DNA of 64,000 nt, taken from Chloroflexota bacterium (GTDB taxonomy: Bacteria > Chloroflexota > Limnocylindria > P2-11E). Position 1 is the first letter of the stretch; each line of letters opens with the position of its first letter. The notes beneath the pieces are model-generated. The model was not told where the DNA came from and made no database searches. It worked only from the letters and a program-made list of their open reading frames with translations. The DNA is taken from positions 382,163 through 446,162 of the forward strand of contig DAIDAP010000037.1 of NCBI GenBank assembly GCA_027310565.1, read 5' to 3'. Shown piece after piece: positions 1-7,014 of this stretch. The position numbers were made by a program, and so were the translations under genes.

Positions 1-6
1 CGCGGG

Positions 7-747
7 TCACGCGCCGGCCTCGGCCACGATGCGCCGGAGCCGCTGCCGCACCGCCCACTTCGTGGCGTCGAGACGTGCCGCGAGCTCCGCGAGCGTCGCC
101 TCCGGCGCGCGCCGCCGCGCCGCGGCTGCCTCGCGCACCGGTCCGGGCAGCGACCGGAGGCGGCCGGCGGCGGCGAGCGACGCGATCGCCCGCGACTGGG
201 CGCGCGCGCTGGCGACGGCCCGCGCGAGGTTCGCGGCCTCGGCGTTCACCATCGCGTTCGTCCGCCCGCGCACCTCGCGCGACACGCGGCGGCTCTCGAA
301 ACGCAGGAGCGTCTCGCCCGCGCCGGCCAGCCGGAGGAATGACGCGATCGCGTCCGCGCTCCGCAGCATGAGCACCGCCCGCCCGCGCCGCGTCCGCGCA
401 CGCGCGCCCAGGCCCGCGCCGCGCAGCATCCGGCGCGCGCGCGCCGTCTCGCCGCGCGGCGGCCGCAGCTCGAGGAGGTACCCCGAGGGACCGGCGGAGA
501 GCGACCCGCCGGCGAGGAAGAGGCCGCGCAGGTACGCGCGGCGGCAGCACGCGCGCCGCAGCGAGGGCGCGCTGGCGTGCTCGGTCGTGTGCGCGAGCCG
601 CCGCGCCGGGGCGCCGAGGTGCGCGGCGCGCGGGAGCAGCGCCGCGAGCACGCGCGCGTCGCACGCCGAGGGCCGCACCCGCGCGAGCTCGGCCTTCACC
701 TCCTCCGAGAGCGGCGAGCGCGCCGCCCGCGTGATGCCGCGCGTCAC
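7..747 (-). CDS. whiA: WhiA-type DNA-binding regulator, short form
   Basis: Predicted WhiA, a DNA-binding protein derived from LAGLIDADG homing endonucleases that acts in cell division or sporulation control. The 246-aa product keeps the central LRGLFLAGGS block (residues 73-82), the LLRFESRR...VN run (147-168) and a C-terminal helix-turn-helix-like end (about 217-242, ending in QRLRRI). WhiA proteins are normally about 310-320 aa; here the part before the LAGG block is roughly 55 residues shorter, so the first LAGLIDADG repeat is mostly missing. It starts at a GTG that overlaps the rapZ stop (GTGA) and is the last gene of the ABC exporter-rapZ operon. The usual neighbour yvcK is absent. Family assignment is good; function of the short form is inferred. 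Confidence 0.8.
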   Translation of the reverse strand: MTRGITRAARSPLSEEVKAELARVRPSACDARVLAALLPRAAHLGAPARRLAHTTEHASAPSLRRACCRRAYLRGLFLAGGSLSAGPSGYLLELRPPRGETARARRMLRGAGLGARARTRRGRAVLMLRSADAIASFLRLAGAGETLLRFESRRVSREVRGRTNAMVNAEAANLARAVASARAQSRAIASLAAAGRLRSLPGPVREAAAARRRAPEATLAELAARLDATKWAVRQRLRRIVAEAGA

Positions 748-1637
748 GAGCGCACCTCGGCGCGTCCGACGTCGCGGTGCGCGACGGTGATCTCACCGGG
801 CCACAGCGAGCCCAGACGGCGCACGATCTCGTCGGCGATCACCACCGAGCGGTGCCGCCCACCGGTGCACCCGAACGCGATCTCCAGGCGGGCCTTCTTC
901 TCCTCCTCGTAGCGCGGGAGGGCGAACCGGAGGAACGGCGCGAGGTGATCGAGGAACTCGCGCGTCGCCGGGTGACCGAGCACGTACTCGCGCACCGGCG
1001 CGTCGCGCCCGTCCAGGTCGCGCAGCTCCGGGATGTAGAACGGGTTCTCCATGAAGCGCACGTCGAACACGAGGTCCGCGGCGGGCGGGAGGCCGTACTT
1101 GTAGCCGAAGCTGACGACGTGCACGAGCATCGCCGGCGTGCCGGTGCCGTAGAGCGAGTGCAGCGTGTCACGCAGATCCTTCACCGAGAGGTGCGTCGTG
1201 TCGATGACCTTGTCGGCGCGAGCGCGCAGGTCGACGAGCAGCCGGCGCTCCTCCTCGATCGACGGCTGCACGCCGCGCGTGCCCTCGAGCGGATGGCGGT
1301 GGCGGGTCTCGCTGTACCGCCGGAGCAGGACGTCGTCGGACGCGTCGAGGAACAGCAGGTGCGGACGCTCCGCCGCCGCGAGCTCGTCCAGCGCGGCGTT
1401 CGCCTCGGCGAACAGGGCGCCGCTGCGGGCGTCGATGACGAACGCGACGCGGTCGTGCCCGCCGCGCCTGCAGACGTCGAGCGCGGTCGTCATGAGCGCC
1501 GGCGGCAGGTTGTCGAGGATGTAGAAGCCGAGGTCCTCGAAGACCTTGACCGCCTGCGACTTCCCCGCGCCCGAGAGGCCTGTGATCACGACGAAGCGCG
1601 GCGGCGCACCGGGACCGCGGCGTCCGTGCTCGCTCAG
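744..1637 (-). CDS. rapZ: RapZ / YvcJ family nucleotide-binding protein
   Basis: P-loop protein of the RapZ/YvcJ family, which binds nucleotides and small RNAs or nucleotide sugars and controls cell-envelope metabolism in other bacteria. The Walker A motif GLSGAGKS lies at residues 20-27, followed by FEDLGFYILDNLPP, and the C-terminal GCTGGRHRSV motif typical of the family is present. With 297 aa the length is normal. No ATG, GTG or TTG sits in frame near the expected N-terminus. The best fit is a CTG at 1637 overlapping the upstream stop codon (CTGA), giving an N-terminal tail like that of Bacillus YvcJ. A GTG three codons before Walker A is the alternative. The gene lies between the holin-like gene and whiA. 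Confidence 0.9.
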   Translation of the reverse strand: MSEHGRRGPGAPPRFVVITGLSGAGKSQAVKVFEDLGFYILDNLPPALMTTALDVCRRGGHDRVAFVIDARSGALFAEANAALDELAAAERPHLLFLDASDDVLLRRYSETRHRHPLEGTRGVQPSIEEERRLLVDLRARADKVIDTTHLSVKDLRDTLHSLYGTGTPAMLVHVVSFGYKYGLPPAADLVFDVRFMENPFYIPELRDLDGRDAPVREYVLGHPATREFLDHLAPFLRFALPRYEEEKKARLEIAFGCTGGRHRSVVIADEIVRRLGSLWPGEITVAHRDVGRAEVRS

Positions 1638-2017
1638 CGGACCACCCGCGAGAGCACGCCGCTCACGAGGGAGATGAGGATCGACGCCACGAGCGCCACC
1701 CAGAAGCTGCCGACGTAGAAGCCGAGCTGCGGGACGAGCGATACGAGGATGAGGAGCAGCGCGTTGATCACGAAGACGAACAGGCCGAGCGTCGCGCAGG
1801 TGATCGGGAAGCTGATGAGCAGCAGGACCGGCCGGACGAACGCGTTGACGACGCCGAGGACGGCCGCGGTGAGGAAGAGCGACAGGTACCTCCCGGCCTC
1901 GCCGAGCCCGTAGTCGACCTGGCCCCACCGGATCGCGTCGGGTGCGAAGGAGGTGACGATCCACGTCGTGATGGCGATCGCGACGGCGGTGACGAGGCTG
2001 CGGACGAGGAACCCCAT
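1634..2017 (-). CDS. Small four-helix membrane protein, phage-holin-4-like family
   Basis: A 127-aa, very hydrophobic protein with about four membrane segments, resembling the Phage_holin_4_2 (PF04020) group that is common in bacterial chromosomes without any phage link. Recognisable features are the GVVNAFVRPVL loop near the middle and the FVINALLLILVS helix. Function is unknown. It sits 18 bp after the second exporter permease and overlaps rapZ by 4 bp, so it is translated as part of the same transcript. The name holin is a family label only; nothing here suggests lysis activity or a prophage. Confidence 0.8.
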   Translation of the reverse strand: MGFLVRSLVTAVAIAITTWIVTSFAPDAIRWGQVDYGLGEAGRYLSLFLTAAVLGVVNAFVRPVLLLISFPITCATLGLFVFVINALLLILVSLVPQLGFYVGSFWVALVASILISLVSGVLSRVVR

Positions 2018-2035
2018 CGCGGTACAGCGTAGCCG

Positions 2036-2869
2036 CTAATACTGGCCGAGCGTCCCGCGGACGCGCATCGCCCGCTCGGCCCGCGCGAACGCCCACCGGC
2101 CGAGCGGGAGGACGAGCGCCGTGGTCGCGAGGAGCGCGGCGTACTCGAGCGGCGGGTCGAAGAGCGGGCGCGCCCCGAGGGCCTGCTGGCGGAGGATGTC
2201 GGTCGCGTACGTCGTCGGAAGGAGGAGCGCGACCGGCTGGACGACGGCGGGCAGCAGGGTGATCGGGAACAGCACGCCCGACGCCGTCGAGTAGAGGAAG
2301 TTCGTCGTGTCGATGAAGAAGTTCGCCTCGCGGATGAGCAGCACCGCCGCCGCGAGCAGGTACGCGGTCCCGAGCATGCCCACGGCCGAGACGGCGAACG
2401 CCGGAAGGGCGTAGACGATGTCCGGCCTGAAGCGAAGCCCGAAGAACGCGACGCCGACGGCGAAGAGCACGGCCTGGCTCGCGGCGAACACGAGGATCCC
2501 GGAGACGAGCCGCCCGAGGAGGAGCGTGTCGTGACGCGTGGGCGTGAGCCAGGTCGGCTCGAGCGTCCCCATGTCCATCTCGTTCCGCAGCGACATGGCC
2601 ATGGCCCAGAAGGCGATCGAGACGAGCGCGCTCACGACTCCGCCGAGGAACACGAACCCCGCGAGGTTCTCGGTCCCGACCGACGACGCGAGGCCGAGCG
2701 ACCGCCCGCCGATCGCGAACGAGGCGCCGAAGAGGAACGCCGGGATGATCCCCTGGTACAGCGGGGTGAAGATCATCGCCCACATCGACCACGGGTACCG
2801 GGACAGGGTGCGGAGGTCCTTGCGGCCGATCGCGAGCGCCGCGCGCAGCTCCGCGCCGAGACCCGCCAT
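2036..2869 (-). CDS. ABC-2 type exporter permease (second subunit)
   Basis: Membrane subunit of an ABC-2 exporter, 277 aa, with about six predicted membrane helices. It contains the LPTTYATDILR segment near the C-terminus that ABC-2 permeases of the DrrB/NodJ type often carry. It starts at the ATG whose A overlaps the stop of the preceding permease (TGATG), so the two subunits are translationally coupled. The two permeases share the layout KDLR...RYP at the N-terminus and a GxLGQY or GMLGRY C-terminus, indicating an old tandem duplication. It is probably a heterodimeric drug or lipid exporter with the ATPase at 3702-4709; the substrate cannot be read from sequence. Confidence 0.87.
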   Translation of the reverse strand: MAGLGAELRAALAIGRKDLRTLSRYPWSMWAMIFTPLYQGIIPAFLFGASFAIGGRSLGLASSVGTENLAGFVFLGGVVSALVSIAFWAMAMSLRNEMDMGTLEPTWLTPTRHDTLLLGRLVSGILVFAASQAVLFAVGVAFFGLRFRPDIVYALPAFAVSAVGMLGTAYLLAAAVLLIREANFFIDTTNFLYSTASGVLFPITLLPAVVQPVALLLPTTYATDILRQQALGARPLFDPPLEYAALLATTALVLPLGRWAFARAERAMRVRGTLGQY

Positions 2870-3705
2870 CAGTAGCGGCCCAGCATGCCGGTGCGGCGCG
2901 CCGACCGCTCGAGCGCGGTGAACACGAGCACGGCGAACGCGCCGAAGGCGACGCTCAACACGAGCGTCAGCGCCATGTCGCCCGCGACGTCGCGCAGGCC
3001 GAGCCCGCCCAGGAGCACGCCGCGGATGTCGGCGACGACGTACGTCGTCGGCATCGCCGAGGCGAAGGCCTGCGCCCAGCCGGGCAGCATGAGCACCGGG
3101 AATGTGATCCCGCTCGCCAGCACCAGCGTCCCGCGCACGGTCTGCACGACGCCTCCGATCTCGCCGAAGCGCAGCACGCCGGCGGCGAAGAGCGTCGCGA
3201 TCGAGTAGAGCGCGGGCAGCGCGACGAATGTGAGGACGAGCGTGCGGAGCAGCCCGTCGAGCGGCAGCGCCACGCCGAACAGGGCCCACATCGCCGCGGT
3301 CATCACGCCGAGCGTCATCGCGAGCGACGGCAGCGCCGCGACCGGCGGCGCGAAGAGCGTGACCAGCCGCGACGCCGGCGTGAGGAAGACCGCCTCGAGC
3401 GTCCCGCGCACCTGCTCCTGGCGGATCGCCGTGCCGGGACCCCAGAGGAGCATCGAGAGCCACATGTACATGACGTAGCCGACGAACACGAAGCCGGCGA
3501 CCTCGTTCGTCCCCGCCCGTGCGGCGAAGGCCGCGAGGGCGCGCGGATCGCCGCCGGAATACGCCTGCGCCGCGAGGACCCACACCGCCGGCAGCAGGAT
3601 CGGCCAGAAGACCAGCCCGACGTACTGCGTCGGGTAGCGGCGCACGATGCGCCAGTCCTTCCGCACGGCCGCGCCGAACGCGCGCAGGTCGGCGGCGAGC
3701 GTCAT
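2869..3705 (-). CDS. ABC-2 type exporter permease (first subunit)
   Basis: ABC-2 permease of 278 aa with about six membrane helices, paralogous to the next gene. Visible landmarks are KDWRIVRRYPTQYVGLVFWP near the start, the cytoplasmic IRQEQVRGTLEAVFLTP loop, which couples to the ATPase in this family, and PTTYVVADIRGVLLGG near the end. The ATG start overlaps the stop of the ATPase gene in an ATGA junction, fixing the start. Order ATPase-permease-permease fits a heterodimeric exporter. Confidence 0.87.
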   Translation of the reverse strand: MTLAADLRAFGAAVRKDWRIVRRYPTQYVGLVFWPILLPAVWVLAAQAYSGGDPRALAAFAARAGTNEVAGFVFVGYVMYMWLSMLLWGPGTAIRQEQVRGTLEAVFLTPASRLVTLFAPPVAALPSLAMTLGVMTAAMWALFGVALPLDGLLRTLVLTFVALPALYSIATLFAAGVLRFGEIGGVVQTVRGTLVLASGITFPVLMLPGWAQAFASAMPTTYVVADIRGVLLGGLGLRDVAGDMALTLVLSVAFGAFAVLVFTALERSARRTGMLGRY

Positions 3706-4709
3706 TCGCGCAGCGCGCGGCCGGTGAGCGCGATGAACACGTCCTCGAGCGTCACCGGGACGACGTCGACGTGCCGGATGGTCGCGCCGGTCGCGCTCGC
3801 GGCGTCGAAGGCCGCCGGCACGAGCGCGCGGGCGGAGCCGCAGTGGACGGCCACGGAGAGCGTCCCGTTGCGGCGCTCGTGCCGCGCCACCGTGCCCGCG
3901 CGGCCGAGGCGCTCCAGGAAGGCCGCGCCGTCGCCGTCCACGCCGACCTCGAGGCGCACGATCTCGTCCGCCCGCACGGTCCGCTTGAGCACCGCCGGCG
4001 CGTCGAGCGCGACGATCCGGCCCTCGTCGATGATCGCCACGCGGTCGCAGAGCTGGTCGGCCTCGTCCATGTAGTGCGTCGTGAGGAGCACCGTGCGCCC
4101 CTGCGCGCGCAGCTCGCGGACGCGGTCGCGCAGGTCGCGCGCGGACTGCGGGTCGAGGCCGACCGTCGGCTCGTCCAGGATGACGAGCGGCGGATCCGGG
4201 AGCAGCGCGCGGGCGAGGGCGAGGCGCTGCCGCATCCCCGTCGAGTACCGCTCCACGTAGTCCTCCGCGCGGTCCGACAGCTTCACGACGTCCAGCGACC
4301 GCTCGATGCGCGCCCTCGTCTCGGACGGGGGGACGTGGTAGAGCGCCGCGAAGTACTCGAGGTTCTCTCGCGCCGTGAGCTTCCAGTAGAGGCTGCGCTC
4401 GCCGGAGAGCATCGCGCCGAGCCGTGCGCGCACCTTCCGCGGCTCCTTCGCCGCGTCGAAGCCCAGCACGGTGATGGTCCCCGCGGTCGGCTCGAGGAGC
4501 GTCGAGAGCATCTTCATCGTCGTGGTCTTGCCCGCGCCGTTCGGACCGAGCAGACCGAAGATCTCGCCGGTCTCGACCCGCAGGTCGATGCCGTCCACGG
4601 CGCGGAACCGGGTGCGCATGTCGGGCTGGCGGGTGACGCGCTGCCACAGCGTGCGACGGCCCTTCTCGAACTCCTTGACGAGCCCGCGGGCGTCGACCGC
4701 CGCCGTCAT
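3702..4709 (-). CDS. ABC exporter ATP-binding protein (DrrA/CcmA-like)
   Basis: ATPase of an ABC-2 exporter, 335 aa. Walker A GPNGAGKT is at residues 55-62. The signature YSTGMRQRLALARALL, Walker B LVILDEPTVGLDP and the H-loop TTHYMDEAD follow in normal order. The C-terminal 90 residues form the accessory domain seen in DrrA-like proteins (VPVTLEDVFIALTGR). The chosen ATG at 4709 gives the usual N-terminus; the frame stays open upstream only through the intergenic repeat. It heads an apparent six-gene operon: ATPase, two permeases, holin-like gene, rapZ and whiA. The start codon lies directly after copy A of the intergenic repeat (4710-4806), with no clear Shine-Dalgarno sequence. Confidence 0.92.
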   Translation of the reverse strand: MTAAVDARGLVKEFEKGRRTLWQRVTRQPDMRTRFRAVDGIDLRVETGEIFGLLGPNGAGKTTTMKMLSTLLEPTAGTITVLGFDAAKEPRKVRARLGAMLSGERSLYWKLTARENLEYFAALYHVPPSETRARIERSLDVVKLSDRAEDYVERYSTGMRQRLALARALLPDPPLVILDEPTVGLDPQSARDLRDRVRELRAQGRTVLLTTHYMDEADQLCDRVAIIDEGRIVALDAPAVLKRTVRADEIVRLEVGVDGDGAAFLERLGRAGTVARHERRNGTLSVAVHCGSARALVPAAFDAASATGATIRHVDVVPVTLEDVFIALTGRALRE

Positions 4710-4806
4710 GTGTCGCGCTCGGCTCCGCCTGCTTCGCGGCGTCGCCTCGCCGCGTCGCTCCGCTCTGGTGGAGTCGTTCGTCGCGGATGCACCGCTCCTC
4801 GCTCCT
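4710..4806 (-). repeat. Intergenic repeat copy A (stop-to-start spacer)
   Basis: This 97-bp spacer runs from the stop codon of the SHOCT-like gene to the ATG of the exporter ATPase. Read on the minus strand it aligns along nearly its whole length with the spacer at 13624-13726. Shared blocks are GAGCGAGGAGCGG at the left, CCGCGACGA in the middle and GAGCGCGAC two bases before the ATG. Two hairpin stems are kept in both copies while loops differ: GCGG/CCGC at 4783-4795, and GCGGCG/CGCCGC at 4736-4753. No Shine-Dalgarno site is visible between the repeat and the start codon. Confidence 0.7.
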
Positions 4807-5208
4807 TCACTCGACGAAGATCTCGACCCGGTCTTCGTCGTCGGTGACGTCGACGATGCGGCCGGGGAAGTCGATCGACCGCAGCAGCTCGTCGAGGTCG
4901 ATCCCGAACTTCGACAGGTGCCCGCGGACGAGCCCACTCGAGGCGAGCTTCATCTTCCCGATGCGCGCGATCGCGAGCGGGATCGCGACGTCGACCTTCT
5001 GCTCGCCGGCTTCGGTGACGCGGATGCGCAGGATGCGGCCGCGACCGCCCGGCGCGCCCGGAGGTGGAGGAGGAGGCGACACGCGCGGCCCCGCCGGGCG
5101 GTCCTCGACGTCGCCGAGCGCGCGCAGGAGCCGGTACGCCTGCTCCGTGTCGATCTTCCCCTCCGCGAGCAGCTTCAGGACCTGCCTGCCCTCCTCCGAC
5201 GGCATCAC
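4807..5208 (-). CDS. SHOCT-like domain protein
   Basis: A 133-aa protein. Residues 1-32 form a short helical motif (EEGRQVLKLLAEGKIDTEQA) of the SHOCT-like or YvlB/LiaX N-terminal kind. A proline-rich linker (SPPPPPPGAPGG, about 44-55) joins it to a small beta-rich domain, RILRIRVTEAGEQKVDVAIP, resembling the ends of DUF4097-associated proteins. No enzyme motif is seen. It is the third gene of the DUF2089-DUF4097 operon, 21 bp after the DUF4097 gene, and its helical motif also occurs at the C-termini of both neighbours. It probably takes part in the same envelope-stress or regulatory circuit; this is inferred from context. Confidence 0.8.
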   Translation of the reverse strand: MMPSEEGRQVLKLLAEGKIDTEQAYRLLRALGDVEDRPAGPRVSPPPPPPGAPGGRGRILRIRVTEAGEQKVDVAIPLAIARIGKMKLASSGLVRGHLSKFGIDLDELLRSIDFPGRIVDVTDDEDRVEIFVE

Positions 5209-5229
5209 GCGACCTCTCCGCCGGTCACC

Positions 5230-6513
5230 TCAGCGCGCCCTTCGGGCGTCGTCCAGCCGCGCCGCGGCGTCGTCCACCCCGATCTCGCCCTTCGCGACGC
5301 GCTCGAGCAGGTCGCGCACCTCCGCCCGCGGCGTCGGCGCCGTGGCCCCGGCGTCCGGCGGCGCCGGCTCCGCGGTCGCGTTCCACGCCTGCGGCTCCTC
5401 GTCGACCGCCGCTCCCGGGACGGACGCCCCGCTCGAGCAGATGCTGAGGTCGCCGCTCACCGTCTTCACGACCGCGCGTCCGCGCGCGGCGCCGAGCGAG
5501 ACCGCGTACTCCCTCCGTCCGTGCCGGTCCACCTGAGCGGGCACCTCGCAATCGAGGTCGCCGCTGGTGGTGCGAAAGTCGATGAGCAGGTCCGGTTCGG
5601 TGAGATCGAGCTCGACGTCGCCGCTGATCGTCTTCATGCGGTGCGCGCGCGCCGGCTCGAGGGTCCCCTTCATCTCCAGGTCGCCGCTCACGGTCTGCAG
5701 CGCGAGCGACCGGATGCGCGCGGCATCGAAGGTGACGTCGCCGCTCACCGTGTTGCCCTCGACGTGGCCGACGTAGCGCCGGACGTCCACGTCGCCGCTC
5801 ACGCTCTTGAGGCGGAGCGGCCCCTGCGCGTCCTCGACGACCACGCCGCCCGAGACGGTCTGAACGTCCTGCGGGCCGGTCACGCCGCGCACGGCGACGT
5901 GGCCGCTCACCGTCTGCGCGTCCACCGCGCACTCGGGCGGCACCGTGACGTCGAAGTCCACGCGGAACCGCCTCCCGCGGAACAGGTCGACCCAGCTCCG
6001 CTCCTGCTCGTAGAGGTGGGGCTCGACACGAAGCTCGTCGCCGTCGCGCTCCATCCGGATCTCGAGGTTCTGGAGGAGCCGCTTCGCGCGCTCCTCGCTC
6101 GTCGCCGCGACCCGCTTCGTCGCGAGCACGGTGATCTTCCCGGACTCGCCGGCGTGGATGACCGTCTCGCCGGAGACGTTCCGGATCCGCAGCCGCGGCA
6201 TGCGCTCGAACTCGAACGTCTCCTGCACCGTCTCGCTGTAGGCGTCGCCGCCGGCGTCCTTCATGAAGTCCTTCATGAAGCCCTTCGCGAAGTCGCCGAG
6301 GGCCATGCCGTCGATGTCGATACCCCCGACGCGCATGCCCTGGCCGGAGACGCGGATGCGGTGACTCCGCCGCGCCTCACGGGCCAGACGGCGCGCCTCG
6401 CGCGCGGCGTCCTGCGCGGCCCGACCCGCGTCACGCACGTCCTCGAAGGACCAGTCGCGCGCGCCCTCGCGCTCGCCCTCGGGGTCCGGGTCGCGCCGGA
6501 CGTCGTCGCTCAT
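5230..6513 (-). CDS. DUF4097 beta-helix protein with C-terminal SHOCT-like motif
   Basis: A 427-aa member of the DUF4097 (LiaG/YvlB-like) family. The centre, about residues 95-375, is a run of short beta repeats marked by recurring TVSGD, SVSGD or TISGD motifs (at least eight), which build a beta helix in this family. The N-terminus is charged and alanine-rich, possibly coiled coil, with no signal peptide. The last 35 residues (EVRDLLERVAKGEIGVDD) repeat the helical motif found in the genes on both sides. It begins at an ATG overlapping the stop of the DUF2089 gene (ATGA). Related proteins belong to cell-envelope stress operons in Firmicutes; here the role is inferred. Confidence 0.85.
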   Translation of the reverse strand: MSDDVRRDPDPEGEREGARDWSFEDVRDAGRAAQDAAREARRLAREARRSHRIRVSGQGMRVGGIDIDGMALGDFAKGFMKDFMKDAGGDAYSETVQETFEFERMPRLRIRNVSGETVIHAGESGKITVLATKRVAATSEERAKRLLQNLEIRMERDGDELRVEPHLYEQERSWVDLFRGRRFRVDFDVTVPPECAVDAQTVSGHVAVRGVTGPQDVQTVSGGVVVEDAQGPLRLKSVSGDVDVRRYVGHVEGNTVSGDVTFDAARIRSLALQTVSGDLEMKGTLEPARAHRMKTISGDVELDLTEPDLLIDFRTTSGDLDCEVPAQVDRHGRREYAVSLGAARGRAVVKTVSGDLSICSSGASVPGAAVDEEPQAWNATAEPAPPDAGATAPTPRAEVRDLLERVAKGEIGVDDAAARLDDARRAR

Positions 6514-6893
6514 GGGGCGGCCTCCGTTTCCAGGAGCGCGGCCGCGTCGTCGGCCGCGATGCGTCCCTCGGCGAGCTCGCGCAGGATCTCCTTGCGGCGC
6601 TCGGCCTCGCGGTCGGGCTCGGCCTGCGAGGGGAAGCCGAGCGCCCGGATCAGCGCGTCCAGCCGCGACCGCACGGTCGGGTAGGAGATCCCGAGCTCGC
6701 GCTCGACGTCCTTGAAGCTGCCGCGGGCGCGGATGAACACCTCGAGGAATTCGAGCTGCTCGGGCGCGAGGGAGTGGAACCGGCCGAGGGCGAACGACCC
6801 TTCGAGCCGGGTCCCGCAGCTCTCGCACTCGAGGCGCACCACGCGGAGCTGCTGCGAGCAGATCGGACATCGCGCGATGACCGGGTTGGCCAT
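6510..6893 (-). CDS. DUF2089-family zinc-ribbon / HTH regulator
   Basis: A 127-aa DUF2089-type regulator. The N-terminus carries a zinc ribbon, CPIC followed by CESC. A helix-turn-helix follows (LEFLEVFIRARGSFKDVERE and YPTVRSRLDALI), and the end is a SHOCT-like helical motif (ILRELAEGRIAADDAAALLE). An in-frame TTG lies 12 codons upstream with a GAGGAGG just inside it, but the ATG next to the zinc ribbon is the usual family start. It is the first gene of the operon with the DUF4097 and SHOCT-like genes. Two perfect inverted repeats in the upstream region (6922-6938 and 6954-6968) are candidate operators, perhaps its own. Confidence 0.85.
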   Translation of the reverse strand: MANPVIARCPICSQQLRVVRLECESCGTRLEGSFALGRFHSLAPEQLEFLEVFIRARGSFKDVERELGISYPTVRSRLDALIRALGFPSQAEPDREAERRKEILRELAEGRIAADDAAALLETEAAP

Positions 6894-6921
6894 GGACCGA
6901 AGATGCGCGCCCTCCTCAACG

Positions 6922-6938
6922 GAAGTCAAGACGACTTC
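6922..6938. promoter_or_regulatory. Inverted repeat, candidate operator 1 of the DUF2089 operon
   Basis: GAAGTC-AAGAC-GACTTC is a perfect 6-bp inverted repeat with a 5-bp spacer, 29 bp upstream of the DUF2089 ATG and inside the alternative 5' extension. On the minus strand it overlaps a TTGACT hexamer that could act as a -35 element, though no convincing -10 follows. Autoregulation is a guess. Confidence 0.4.
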
Positions 6939-6953
6939 AGCGTTCTGTAGCCA

Positions 6954-6968
6954 ACGATTCGAAATCGT
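6954..6968. promoter_or_regulatory. Inverted repeat, candidate operator 2 of the DUF2089 operon
   Basis: ACGATT-CGA-AATCGT is a perfect 6-bp inverted repeat with a 3-bp spacer, one of the few AT-richer patches in this part of the window. It lies 61-75 bp before the DUF2089 ATG, a normal distance for an operator or activator site. The binding protein is unknown. Confidence 0.4.
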
Positions 6969-6988
6969 GAGGTGCGGCGCCCTACAGG

Positions 6989-7014
6989 CGAGCCGTCGAG
7001 CCGGCTACGGCTCG
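6989..7014 (-). terminator. uvrC: Stem-loop across the uvrC stop codon
   Basis: CGAGCCGT and ACGGCTCG form a perfect 8-bp stem with a 10-nt loop; the TAG stop codon of uvrC (7005-7007) lies at the loop-stem border. There is no T-tract on the minus strand after it. It may end or stabilise the uvrC transcript, but it is not a classical intrinsic terminator. Confidence 0.35.

Noticed and set aside
29-790. Long plus-strand open frames opposite whiA and rapZ, and many similar ones in the window
   Set aside because: They are Arg/Ala/Pro-rich shadow frames produced by high third-position GC on the coding strand; they lack family motifs and overlap recognised genes completely.
1634-2017. Prophage remnant, based on the holin-like family name
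   Set aside because: The family is a general membrane-protein group; there is no lysin, capsid, integrase or other phage gene, and the gene is embedded in the exporter-rapZ operon.
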